A stretch of 64,000 nt of DNA from Streptomyces sp. NBC_00083 (GTDB lineage Bacteria; Actinomycetota; Actinomycetes; Streptomycetales; Streptomycetaceae). Below the pieces are notes generated by a model. The model did no database searches, was not told the DNA's origin, and saw nothing but the letters and a program-made list of their open reading frames with translations. Positions within the stretch are counted from its first letter, which is position 1; every line of letters begins with the position of its first letter. The stretch covers positions 434,001-498,000 of the forward strand of contig NZ_JAPELY010000002.1 in assembly GCF_026343295.1 (NCBI RefSeq), given 5' to 3'. The position numbers and the translations under genes were made by a program. Of the stretch, positions 45,402 through 53,992 are shown piece after piece.

Positions 45402-46944
45402 CGAACCGGCCGTCGATCAGGACGTGCGGGATGCCGACGGGCAAGGTGCGCGGGGCCGCGAACGTGGAGCCCGCCGCGACGGTGTCCGGGTCGAACAGGA
45501 CGAGGTCCGCGCGGTAGCCCTCACGGATCAGGCCCCGGTCGGGCAGCCGCAGCCGCGCCGCCGGGCGCGAGGTGAGGTGGGCGACGGTCTCTTCGAGCGT
45601 GAGGACGCCCAACTCCCGTGCGTAGTGCCCGAGATAGTGCGGGAAGGTGCCGTAGGCGCGCGGGTGGGGCTTGTCGCCCTGGAGGATGCCGTCGCTGCCG
45701 CCGGTGTGCACGGGGTGGCGCATGATGGCCCGCACGTTCTCCTCGTGGCCGACGTGCTGGAGGATGGTCGACCCCAGCTCGTCGTCGATGAGCAGCCGGC
45801 GCGCGGTCGCCCAGGGCGTCTCGCCGCGCAGGGCGGCCGTTTCGGCGACGGTCCTGCCGACATGCGAGGTGAGCGCGGGGTGGCTCACGCCCGAGATCTC
45901 GATGGTGCTCCAGTCGATGGGCACGCCGTGGCAGCCGTCGGCGCCGATCACCTCCATGTGGTGCCGGATGCGCTCGGCGCTCGCTTCCTCACGGAGCCGC
46001 GCGAGCACGGCCCCGGGCCCGCCCTCACCGGCCCAGCTGGGCAGCATCGCCACGAGCGTCGTGCAGCCGGGGGTGTACGGGTACGTGTCGAGCGAGATGT
46101 CGGCGCCGGCGGCGAGGGCGCCGTCGAGCAGCGCGATCAGCTCGGGCGCGCGGCCCTCGTTCACGCCGAAGTTCATCGTGGCGTGGGCGAGGTGGAGGGC
46201 GCAGCCGGCGTCCTGGGTGAGCCGCATCATCTCCTCGTACGCAGCGAGGGCGCCCGCGCCGTAGGAGCGGTGGTGGGGGCAGTAGTAGCCGTCGTACCGG
46301 GCCACGACCCGGCACAGCTCGGTGAGCTCGGCGTCGGTGGCGTACATGCCCGGGGTGTAGGTGAGGCCGGAGGACATGCCGACGGCGCCCTGTTCGAGCC
46401 CCTCGGCCACCAACTGCCGCATGTGGTCGAGCTGTTGGGACGTGGCGGGGCGGTCGTCCCAGCCGACGGCGTGCATCCGGACGGTGCCCTGCGGGACGAG
46501 GTAGGCGGCGTTGACCGCGATGCCGCGGTCGAGGCGGTCGAGGTACTCGCCGACGGTGCGCCAGTCGAAGTCGATGTCGCCGCCGTCGCCGTTCCAGCCC
46601 GTGATGGCGCGGCGGACCTCGCCGAGGGTGCGGTCGTCGACGGGCGCGTAGGAGAGCCCGTCCTGGCCCAGCACCTCCAGGGTGACGCCCTGGGCGGCCT
46701 TCGCGCTGTGGTCGGGGTCGCGGAGCAGGGCGAGGTCGGAGTGGGCGTGCATGTCGATGAACCCGGGGGCGATCGCGAGCCCGGCCGCGTCGACCACGCG
46801 GGTGGGCCGTGCGGCGCCGGTGAGGGTGGGGTCGCCGGGGCGTCTGATCGCGGCGATGCGGCCTCGGGTGAGGTGGAGGTCGGCGCGGTAGGAGGGGGTC
46901 GCCGTGCCGTCGATGACGCGCGCGTCGCGAATAACCAGGTCCAT
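45331..46944 (-). CDS. N-acyl-D-amino-acid deacylase (D-aminoacylase)
   Basis: 537 residues, amidohydrolase superfamily. Metal ligands: DMHAHSD near residue 65 (HxH), then HH in YCPHHRSYG, His in ALHLAHATMN, and the late acid in HTGGSDGIL. It hydrolyses N-acyl-D-amino acids to free D-amino acids. ATG 46944 begins the conserved MDLVIRDARVIDG. It is followed upstream on the same strand, after a 320-base repeat block, by the deaminase gene, so both form the catabolic arm of the D-amino-acid cluster. Confidence 0.92.
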   Translation of the reverse strand: MDLVIRDARVIDGTATPSYRADLHLTRGRIAAIRRPGDPTLTGAARPTRVVDAAGLAIAPGFIDMHAHSDLALLRDPDHSAKAAQGVTLEVLGQDGLSYAPVDDRTLGEVRRAITGWNGDGGDIDFDWRTVGEYLDRLDRGIAVNAAYLVPQGTVRMHAVGWDDRPATSQQLDHMRQLVAEGLEQGAVGMSSGLTYTPGMYATDAELTELCRVVARYDGYYCPHHRSYGAGALAAYEEMMRLTQDAGCALHLAHATMNFGVNEGRAPELIALLDGALAAGADISLDTYPYTPGCTTLVAMLPSWAGEGGPGAVLARLREEASAERIRHHMEVIGADGCHGVPIDWSTIEISGVSHPALTSHVGRTVAETAALRGETPWATARRLLIDDELGSTILQHVGHEENVRAIMRHPVHTGGSDGILQGDKPHPRAYGTFPHYLGHYARELGVLTLEETVAHLTSRPAARLRLPDRGLIREGYRADLVLFDPDTVAAGSTFAAPRTLPVGIPHVLIDGRFVIEDGKRTDVLAGRSVRRTPWAR

Positions 46945-46980
46945 GGGTGGGCCTCTCTGTGAGTCGTGCTTCCCCCGAAT

Positions 46981-47265
46981 GACGTCTGCGGACGGTGCGT
47001 GGCTGGTCGCGCAGTTCCCCGCGCCCCTGTAGGGCACCCTGCGTCGCGCCCACGCGGCGGAGCCGCGCATGTGTCACAGCCCCGCGCCCCTGTAGGGCAC
47101 CCCGCGTCGCGCCCACCGCGGTGGAGCCGCGCATGTGTCGCAGCCCCGCGCCCCCAGGTGAGCCGGCCTGGGCAGCGTGGCCATCCCGAGCAATCCCAGC
47201 CCGTCCGGCGTTTGAGGACAAGCGCCCTTAAGGCGCGAACGGGGTCTGGGGCGGAGCCCCAGGGG
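46981..47265 (-). repeat. Composite repeat block: inverted module B, 63-bp tandem repeat, inverted module A
   Basis: A diverged inverted module B lies at 46981-47027. A 63-64-bp unit (CCCCGCGCCCCTGTAGGGCA ... GCCGCGCATGTGTC) is repeated from 47017 and 47080, with a third partial copy from 47144. An inverted module A covers 47195-47265, and the deaminase stop codon begins 2 bases beyond it. This fills the gap between the D-aminoacylase and deaminase genes; no gene is seen. Confidence 0.85.
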
Positions 47266-47266
47266 G

Positions 47267-48559
47267 TCAGAACAGGGTGCGGATGTAGGACGTCACCGTG
47301 CCGTCCCGCTCGGCGAGCGGAATGAGCTCCCACTTGTCGAACACCGTGCACGGATGCGAGAGCCCCACCCCCACCCAGTCCCCGACGGCGAGCGAAACCC
47401 CCGGCTCCGTACGAAGCCACCCGTGCTGGTCGGAGAGCCCCGTCACCGAGATGCCGGAGGCGTCCCGCACCTCTCCCGTCCGGGCGTCGCGCACCACCTG
47501 CGCCTCGGGCAGGTCGAGGTCGTACGCCGCGTCCCGCTTGCCCGCGTTGATGAACGCCTGCTCCGGGGAGGGCCGGGAGACGACCTGGGCCCAGAGCCGG
47601 AACGCCGGCTGGAGGGCGCCCTCGGACGGCACCCGGTTGAACGGCGTCAGCTTCCGGTAGTGCCCGTCGTCGTGCGACACGTACGCCCCGGAACGCAGCA
47701 ACTTCAGTACGGGAAGCGACAGTTCGGGCACGGACGCGAACACGTCCGCGACCGAGTCGAACCACGCGGAGCCCCCCGCGCTGAGCACGATCTCGTCGAC
47801 ACCGAGCGTGCCGAACCGCCCCGCCTCGTCGAAGTCGGCCGCGAGCGAGACGAGCCGGGCGAGGTAGGCCCGTACCCGCTCGGGGTCGGCCGACGGCACC
47901 TCGCCCTCGTACCCCGCGACCCCGACGAGCCGCAGCGTGTCCGTGCCGGCCACCGCGTCGGCGACCCGCGCGCACTCCGCCTCGGTCCGCACCCCGGTGC
48001 GCGCGCCCTCGCCCGCCGCGAGCTCCACCACCACGTCCACCCGCCGGGCGCAACCGCCCCGCAGCGCCTCGTCCATGAGCTCGACGCCGCGCACGGAGTC
48101 GACGTAGCAGACGAAGCGGAAGGCGGGGTCGCGCTCCAGCTCGCCGGCGACCCAGCGCAGGGCCGCCGCGTCGACGAGCTCGTTGGCGAGGAAGATCCGC
48201 TCGACCCCGAACGCGCGGGCCACGCGCACCTGGTGGGGCACCGCGAGGGTGATCCCCCAGGCCCCGCGCTCGATCTGGCGGGCGAAGAGCTGGGGCGCCA
48301 TCGAGGTCTTGCCGTGCGGCGCGAACGCCAGGCCGTGGCGCTCCGCGTACGTCTCCAGGAGGGCGAGGTTGTGGTCGAGCGACTCCGCGGACAGTGCGAG
48401 GACCGGCGTGGTGAAGCCACCGGTGAACAGGTTGCGGCGCTCTGCGGCCAGCTCGGCCACGGTGAGCCCCTCCGCGTCCGGCGGCAGCCCCTTGAAGCGG
48501 TGGTCGACGCGTTCGGCGTCGAGCGCCGCAAGCCTGTCTTCGCGATCGGTGGCTGCCAC
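47267..48559 (-). CDS. PLP-dependent D-amino-acid deaminase (D-serine dehydratase-like, DSD family)
   Basis: 430 residues, alanine-racemase fold type III. PLP lysine in FAPHGKTSMAPQLF; the C-terminal metal site HPC with later Asp (SHPCTVFDKW) matches the zinc-binding His-x-Cys of eukaryotic-type D-serine dehydratase. It should deaminate D-amino acids via an enamine to a 2-oxo acid and ammonia. GTG 48559 is preferred because GAGGGCGAGG lies just upstream. Divergent from the kinase gene across 158 bases holding a 6-5-6 palindrome. Confidence 0.87.
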   Translation of the reverse strand: MAATDREDRLAALDAERVDHRFKGLPPDAEGLTVAELAAERRNLFTGGFTTPVLALSAESLDHNLALLETYAERHGLAFAPHGKTSMAPQLFARQIERGAWGITLAVPHQVRVARAFGVERIFLANELVDAAALRWVAGELERDPAFRFVCYVDSVRGVELMDEALRGGCARRVDVVVELAAGEGARTGVRTEAECARVADAVAGTDTLRLVGVAGYEGEVPSADPERVRAYLARLVSLAADFDEAGRFGTLGVDEIVLSAGGSAWFDSVADVFASVPELSLPVLKLLRSGAYVSHDDGHYRKLTPFNRVPSEGALQPAFRLWAQVVSRPSPEQAFINAGKRDAAYDLDLPEAQVVRDARTGEVRDASGISVTGLSDQHGWLRTEPGVSLAVGDWVGVGLSHPCTVFDKWELIPLAERDGTVTSYIRTLF

Positions 48560-48585
48560 GGAAACCTCGCCCTCCTCGGGGTGGC

Positions 48586-48602
48586 GTTGCATCATTTGCA
48601 AC
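48586..48602. promoter_or_regulatory. Candidate IclR operator GTTGCA-N5-TGCAAC
   Basis: A perfect 6-5-6 palindrome (spacer TCATT), AT-rich for this genome, in the divergent gap between deaminase and kinase genes. The IclR gene two genes away is the obvious candidate binder; that link is inference. Confidence 0.6.
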
Positions 48603-48717
48603 ACCCATTGCGCATATCGCTTGAAGCTGTCTAACATCCGGGCCAACGCCGGGTCAATGACCAGCCAGCCAGCAGCACGGCAGTCGCCCCGGGCCGCCCA
48701 GCAGTGAGGAGCCAGCA

Positions 48718-49773
48718 GTGACCACCGGATCCCCGGCCGGCGCGGACGCCGTCGACCCACCCGTCGACACCGCCGTCGACGTCGTGTGCCTGGGAGAGTC
48801 CATGGTCACCTTCCTTCCCGTCCGGCCGGGCCGCCTCGCCGACGTACCCGCCTTCGAGCGGACGATCGGCGGCGCCGAGTCCAACGTCGCCTGCGCGCTC
48901 GCCGCCGCCGGGCACACCGCGCGCTGGGTCAGCCGGGTCGGCGCGGACGGGTTCGGCGACCACCTCGTGGAGGCGATCGGCTCGTACGGCGTCGATGTGC
49001 GCGCCGTGCGCCGCGATCCGCACCGCCCCACCGGCATCTACTTCCGCACCGCCGACGACCGCGCCGCCGACGGCCACGAGGTGCTCTACTATCGCGCCGG
49101 ATCCGCGGCCTCCGCCATGTCGCCGGCCACCGTGCCCCACCGCGACCTGTGGGCCGGCCGGATCCTGCACCTCTCGGGGATCACCGCCGCGCTCTCCGCC
49201 GACTGCCTGGCCCTGATGCGCGACCTGACCGTGCGCAGGCCCGGCCGTCCGCTGGTCTCCTTCGACGTCAACCACCGGCCGGGCCTGTGGCGGGACGCGG
49301 CCGGGCCCCGGGTCCTGCTCGACCTCGCCCGCGGCGCCGACCTCGTCTTCGTCGGCGAGGACGAGGCCGAGGACGCGTGGGGGATGCGCGGGCCCGAGGC
49401 CGTGCGGGCCGCGCTGCCCGAGCCGGACGTCCTCGTCGTGAAGCGGGGCGCGGCCGGCGCGACCGTCTTCGCCCGCGGCGCCGGCCGGGTCGCCGAGCCG
49501 GCGCTGCGCGTCGACGTGGTCGCCCCGGTCGGCGCGGGCGACGCCTTCGCCGCCGGGTTCCTCAGCGCCACCCTGCGCGACCTGCCCGTGCGCGACCGCA
49601 TCCGGCACGGGCACCTGATGGCCGCCGCCGTCCTCACCGTGCCGGGCGACCTCACCCAGCCGCCGCCGCGCGCCCACGCCGACCGGCTCGTGGCCCTGGA
49701 CGCCACCGCCTGGGGGAGACTTCGTCTCGGCCCCGGGTGGACGGGGGACGACCAGGAGGTACGTACGTCATGA
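48718..49773 (+). CDS. PfkB-family carbohydrate kinase (2-keto-3-deoxygluconate kinase-like)
   Basis: 351 residues, ribokinase fold. Starts the domain at VVCLGESMVTFLP; sugar-binding GGAESNVACALA; catalytic base and anion hole GAGDAFAAGF. The closest subtype by motif is KDG or fructo-/ribokinase; its place in a D-amino-acid cluster is unexpected and may mean the route also phosphorylates a hydroxy- or keto-acid. GTG 48718 has GAGGAG six bases upstream. The ATGA overlap with the IclR gene shows coupled translation. Confidence 0.85.
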   Translation: MTTGSPAGADAVDPPVDTAVDVVCLGESMVTFLPVRPGRLADVPAFERTIGGAESNVACALAAAGHTARWVSRVGADGFGDHLVEAIGSYGVDVRAVRRDPHRPTGIYFRTADDRAADGHEVLYYRAGSAASAMSPATVPHRDLWAGRILHLSGITAALSADCLALMRDLTVRRPGRPLVSFDVNHRPGLWRDAAGPRVLLDLARGADLVFVGEDEAEDAWGMRGPEAVRAALPEPDVLVVKRGAAGATVFARGAGRVAEPALRVDVVAPVGAGDAFAAGFLSATLRDLPVRDRIRHGHLMAAAVLTVPGDLTQPPPRAHADRLVALDATAWGRLRLGPGWTGDDQEVRTS

Positions 49774-50552
49774 GCCAGACCGTCGACCGGGCGCTGAGCA
49801 TCCTGCCGCTGCTCGCGCAGGGCCCCGCCGACCTCGGGCAGGTCGCCGACCGGCTCGGGGTGCACAAGTCCACCGCGCTGCGGCTCCTGCGGACCCTGCA
49901 CGAGCACGGGCTCGTCTACCGCCAGGAGGACCAGCGCTACCGGCTCGGCGCCCGCCTCTTCGCGCTCGCCCAGGAGGCCGTCGAGAACCTGGACGTGCGC
50001 GAGATCGCCCACCCCCACCTGGTCGCCCTCAACGAGCGCATCGGGCACACCGTCCACCTCGCCGTGCACGAGGAGGGCGAGGTCCTCTACATCGACAAGG
50101 TCGAGAGCCGCTACCCGGTGCGGATGTACTCGCGCATCGGCAAGCCCGTCGCCATCACCGTGGCGGCCGTGGCCAAGCTGCTCCTCGCCGACCTGCCGGA
50201 GGCCGAGCGCCGCGCCGTCGCGGAGAAGCTCGACTACCCCACCTACACGTCCCGTTCGACACCCAACGCCGCCGCCTTCCTCAAGGAACTCGCGGCGGTG
50301 CGCGAACAGGGCTGGGCCACCGACCTCGGTGGCCACGAGGAGTCCATCAACTGCATCGGGGCCCCCATCCACGGTGCGGACGGCCGGATCGTCGCCGCCA
50401 TGTCGGTGTCCGCGCCGAACGTCGTCGTCACCGCCGAGGAACTCCTCACCCTGCTTCCCCAGGTGCGCAGCACCGCGGAAGCCATCAGCCGCGAGTACTC
50501 CGGCACCGCACCCAACACCCCATCCGCACAAGGAAGTTCCGATGAACGATAA
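49770..50552 (+). CDS. IclR-family transcriptional regulator
   Basis: 260 residues. N-terminal winged helix (LGQVADRLGVHKSTALRLLRTLHEHGLV) and C-terminal GAF-like effector domain (GHTVHLAVHEEGEVLYIDKVES ... EESINCIGAPIHG). Likely the local repressor or activator of the D-amino-acid genes. ATG 49770 overlaps the kinase stop; AGGAGG lies 10 bases upstream. The end overlaps the RidA gene by 11 bases. Confidence 0.92.
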   Translation: MSQTVDRALSILPLLAQGPADLGQVADRLGVHKSTALRLLRTLHEHGLVYRQEDQRYRLGARLFALAQEAVENLDVREIAHPHLVALNERIGHTVHLAVHEEGEVLYIDKVESRYPVRMYSRIGKPVAITVAAVAKLLLADLPEAERRAVAEKLDYPTYTSRSTPNAAAFLKELAAVREQGWATDLGGHEESINCIGAPIHGADGRIVAAMSVSAPNVVVTAEELLTLLPQVRSTAEAISREYSGTAPNTPSAQGSSDER

Positions 50553-50955
50553 GACCGCCATCACCCCGTCCACGCACACCGCCCCGCCCGCCAAGTTCTC
50601 GCACGGCGTGAAGAAGGGGAACATCCTCCAGGTCGCGGGCCAGGTCGGCTTCCTTCCCGCCGTCGAGGGCCAGGCCCCGACCCCGGCCGGCCCCACCCTG
50701 CGCGAGCAGACCCTCCAGACCTTCGCCAACGTCAAGGCGATCCTGGAGGAGGGCGGCGCGAGCTGGGACGACGTGATGATGATGCGCGTCTACCTCACCG
50801 ACGTGGACCACTTCGCGGAGATGAACGAGATCTACAACGCGTACTTCGAGGAGCAGGGCCTCAAGGCCCCCGCCGCCGCCCGCACCACCGTGTACGTCGG
50901 GCTCCCGGCCGGCCTCCTCATCGAGATCGACGCCCTCGCGGTCCTGGACGCCTAG
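50542..50955 (+). CDS. RidA-family enamine/imine deaminase
   Basis: 137 residues. RidA features: GNILQVAGQVGFLP, DDVMMMRVYLTDVDHF, and an Arg in AAARTTVYVGLP (the substrate carboxylate Arg), with the final EIDALAVL. RidA hydrolyses reactive enamines such as 2-aminoacrylate left by PLP-dependent dehydratases, which fits the deaminase of this cluster directly. AAGGAAG precedes ATG 50542. In the same operon as the kinase, IclR and permease. Confidence 0.92.
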   Translation: MNDKTAITPSTHTAPPAKFSHGVKKGNILQVAGQVGFLPAVEGQAPTPAGPTLREQTLQTFANVKAILEEGGASWDDVMMMRVYLTDVDHFAEMNEIYNAYFEEQGLKAPAAARTTVYVGLPAGLLIEIDALAVLDA

Positions 50956-51078
50956 TTCCTTGACCGCCTTAGTCAAACCGCTCGACCCGCCGCACGGTGC
51001 GGCGCCCCGGACCGCCGGGGCGCCGTGCCGCGGTCCCCCCTGCCCTGGAACCCCCCTGCTCGACAACGGAGTTGGCAC

Positions 51079-52557
51079 ATGTTGTTCCACGCTGTCGCGG
51101 CCGCCACCCCGCCGCCCCCCGTCCACACGGGCGGCATCCTGCCCCTCGTCGGCGGCACCGCCGGTCTGCTGACCGTCGCCGTCCTCGGCATCGCGCTCCT
51201 CCTCTTCCTGATCATCAAGGTCAGGCTCCAGCCCTTCGTGGCGCTGCTCGCGGTCTCCATAGCCGTCGGCCTCGGCGCCGGGCTCTCGGTCACCGAACTC
51301 TTCGGCACCGTCCAGAAGTCCGCGGCCGTCTCGGTCATCGAGTCCGGCATGGGCGGCATCCTCGGACACGTCGCGATCATCATCGGGCTCGGCACGATGC
51401 TCGGCGCGATCCTCGAAGTCAGCGGCGGCGCCGAGGTGTTGAGCGGCCGGCTGCTCCGGCTGTTCGGCGAGAAGCGCGCCCCTCTCGCGATGGGCCTGAC
51501 CGGCCTGATCTTCGGCATCCCGGTCTTCTTCGACGTCGGCATCTTCGTCCTCGCGCCGATCGTGTACGCCGCCGCCAAACGGTCCGGCAAGTCGATCCTG
51601 CTCTACTGCATGCCGCTGCTCGCGGGCCTGTCCATGACCCACGCCTTCCTGCCGCCGCACCCCGGCCCGGTCGCCGCCGCCGGCCTGTTCCACGTCTCGC
51701 TCGGCTGGGTCATCCTGATGGGCGCCCTCGTCGGCATCCCGGCCGTGCTGGCCGCCTGGGGCTACGCCGCCTGGATCGGCAAGCGCATCTTCGTCGAGGT
51801 CCCGCAGGACATGGTGGAGGCCGCCGAGGAGGCGAAGGCCGCCGTCGCCGCCGAGCAGGAGGCCTCCGGCGTCACCCCGCGCGAGGAGCCGGTGTCGCTC
51901 GGCGCGGTGCTCGCCATCATCGGCACCCCGCTGATCCTCATCCTCGCCGCCACGTTCTCCTCGATCGCCCTGGACCCCTCCACGCTCCGCTCGGTGCTGG
52001 AGTTCTTCGGCAACCCGTTCGTCGCCCTGACCATCGCGCTCGTCCTCGCCTACCTCCTGCTCGGCATCCGGCGCGGCTGGTCCCGCAAGTCGCTCGAAAC
52101 GGTCTCGACCTCATCGCTCAAGCCGGTCGGCAACATCCTGCTCGTGGTCGGCGCGGGCGGCATCTTCGGCGCGGTCCTGAAGGCCTCCGGCATCGCGGAC
52201 GCGCTCGCCGGCACCTTCCACAGCGTCGGCCTCCCGGTGATCCTCCTCGCCTGGCTGATCTCGGTCGTCCTGCGCGTGGCCCAGGGCTCGGCGACGGTCG
52301 CGATCGTCACCACGGCCGGCATCGTGGTCCCCCTGGTGGAGGGCTCCGGCTACTCGCAGGCCCACCTCGCCCTGATCATCATGGCGATCTCGGCGGGCTC
52401 GATCTTCGCCTCGCACGTCAACGACGGCGGGTTCTGGATGGTCGCCAAGTACTTCGGCATCACCGAGCGCGACACCCTGAAGTCCTGGACGGTCCTGGAA
52501 ACGGTCCTCTCGGTGGCGGGCTTCGTCGTGGCGGCCCTGCTCAGCCTGGTCATCTAG
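51079..52557 (+). CDS. GntP-family permease (gluconate / D-serine type)
   Basis: 492 residues with about 12 transmembrane helices. GntP features: VFFDVGIFVLAPIVYAAAK, AFLPPHPGPVAAA and SHVNDGGFWMVAKYF. The family includes gluconate permeases and the D-serine importer DsdX; given the neighbours, a D-amino-acid substrate is the better guess. ATG 51079 follows the RidA stop by 123 bases; that gap holds TTGAC-N7-GTCAA (50960-50976), possibly a control site. Confidence 0.88.
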   Translation: MLFHAVAAATPPPPVHTGGILPLVGGTAGLLTVAVLGIALLLFLIIKVRLQPFVALLAVSIAVGLGAGLSVTELFGTVQKSAAVSVIESGMGGILGHVAIIIGLGTMLGAILEVSGGAEVLSGRLLRLFGEKRAPLAMGLTGLIFGIPVFFDVGIFVLAPIVYAAAKRSGKSILLYCMPLLAGLSMTHAFLPPHPGPVAAAGLFHVSLGWVILMGALVGIPAVLAAWGYAAWIGKRIFVEVPQDMVEAAEEAKAAVAAEQEASGVTPREEPVSLGAVLAIIGTPLILILAATFSSIALDPSTLRSVLEFFGNPFVALTIALVLAYLLLGIRRGWSRKSLETVSTSSLKPVGNILLVVGAGGIFGAVLKASGIADALAGTFHSVGLPVILLAWLISVVLRVAQGSATVAIVTTAGIVVPLVEGSGYSQAHLALIIMAISAGSIFASHVNDGGFWMVAKYFGITERDTLKSWTVLETVLSVAGFVVAALLSLVI

Positions 52558-52668
52558 CGCCCGAGTGCATCACTTTCGGGTACCAACTCGACGTAACACG
52601 AGGCACGTTGAACAAGCCGGAGCGCTAAAGTGCTGTGTTCGATCGAGTGGACTCGGAGGGCCGGCGGA

Positions 52669-53847
52669 ATGCGCGGAGAGGCATCCGGCGACGGGCGCGT
52701 GTACCAGGCGCGCCGCGATCAGCGGATCGAGCAGCGGGACTACACCCTCAACGTCTTCCTCGACCGGGGTGCGGACGCCGAGACCTACCGCGGCGAGGCC
52801 GACCGCATCGTCACCGTGCTGCTGCACGCGGTGGGCTCCCTGGAGGAGCGGTGCGAGGCGCTGGAACGCAAGGCCGTCCGCGCCCGCGCCGCGGGCCGGG
52901 CCGAGGCGTACGCCGAGATCCAGGCCGAGCTCCAGGAATCGGGCCTCAAACTCCGCTCCGTGCAGGGAAAGTTGAAGGAGGCCCAGCAGGATCGCGAGGT
53001 GGCCGAGCGGCTGCTGACCGAGGCCCGTCGCGCGGCGGAGGAGTACCGCAGGGAGGCCGAGGAACTGCGGCTCCTGCACGCCGCCCCGGAGCAGCGCGAC
53101 GAACCCGCGGCGGAGCCCGGCCTCACGCTCGACGAGTACGACCGCTTCATCGACACCGCCGACGCCGAACTGGCTGCCCTGCGCGTCTCGTTGGAGCGGC
53201 TGGGCGACGAGATGTCCCTGCGCGGCGACGGCGGGGCGGACGGCCGGGTGGTGGCGGGGGAGGTGGCCGGCCAGGAGACGACCTACGGGCTGGGCACGAT
53301 GTCCCCGGCCGGGAACGCGGGTGATGCCGGTGTCGCGGTCGCCGGGGTCGTGGTCTCCGGTGTGAAGGTGACCGTGCCGAAGAGTGCGCTGCCGGAGGGT
53401 GCCGCGCCGGAGGGTGCCGCGCCGGAGGGTGCCGCGCCGGACGGTGCCGCGCCGGAGGGCGCCCCGGCGAAGAGTGGTCGGGCGAAGCTGGGTACCGACG
53501 TCGGCTTCTGGATGGGGACGCCGGCGTTCCTGCTCTCGAACGCCGCTCTGCTGCTGGCCGGCGTGAGCATCCGCGAGATGTACGCGAGCCCGCACGGGCC
53601 GGCCGTGATGTGGGGGGTGGTCTACGTCCTGGGCTCCCTCGTCGGCGGCCACCTCCTCGGGTCCCTCCTGAAGGTCCTCGCGCTCATGGCGGCGGGCTGT
53701 TCCGGCGACTACCTCATCGAAAAGTGGGCCAACTTCACGTTGTTCGCGCCCCTCCCGCTCATCTACGCCCTCTGCCTCCCCGCCTCCCTCGGCCCCTGGG
53801 TGTCCACCGCCGCGCGGTTCATCGCGCAGGGGCTGGGCCCCGTATAG
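52669..53847 (+). CDS. Coiled-coil membrane protein with pentapeptide linker
   Basis: 392 residues. A long acidic/basic coiled coil (~60-190, rich in EA, ER and EEY), an acidic linker, then EGAAP pentapeptides repeated about five times (PEGAAPEGAAPEGAAPDG...), and three or so transmembrane helices in the last ~120 residues. No catalytic motif. GGAGGG at 52655-52660 sets ATG 52669 as start. The layout suggests a membrane-tethered rod, but function is unknown. Confidence 0.65.
   Translation: MRGEASGDGRVYQARRDQRIEQRDYTLNVFLDRGADAETYRGEADRIVTVLLHAVGSLEERCEALERKAVRARAAGRAEAYAEIQAELQESGLKLRSVQGKLKEAQQDREVAERLLTEARRAAEEYRREAEELRLLHAAPEQRDEPAAEPGLTLDEYDRFIDTADAELAALRVSLERLGDEMSLRGDGGADGRVVAGEVAGQETTYGLGTMSPAGNAGDAGVAVAGVVVSGVKVTVPKSALPEGAAPEGAAPEGAAPDGAAPEGAPAKSGRAKLGTDVGFWMGTPAFLLSNAALLLAGVSIREMYASPHGPAVMWGVVYVLGSLVGGHLLGSLLKVLALMAAGCSGDYLIEKWANFTLFAPLPLIYALCLPASLGPWVSTAARFIAQGLGPV
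53395..53469 (+). repeat. 15-bp tandem repeat encoding EGAAP
   Basis: About five copies of GCCGCGCCGGAGGGT with single changes (GGACGGT in one) inside the coiled-coil gene. Unit length keeps frame. Confidence 0.85.
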
Positions 53848-53992
53848 GCGAAGAACCTGGCGGGACGGGGCAATTCGGCGACGATCAACTGCGTTCGCCC
53901 ACTTGTCGGTTGGGGCGCCAGGCCCCAAGAATGGCGGTGCCCATGACAAGCCGAAAGATCTTCGGCACCGTCATTCAGAGGGGAACCCCCAC

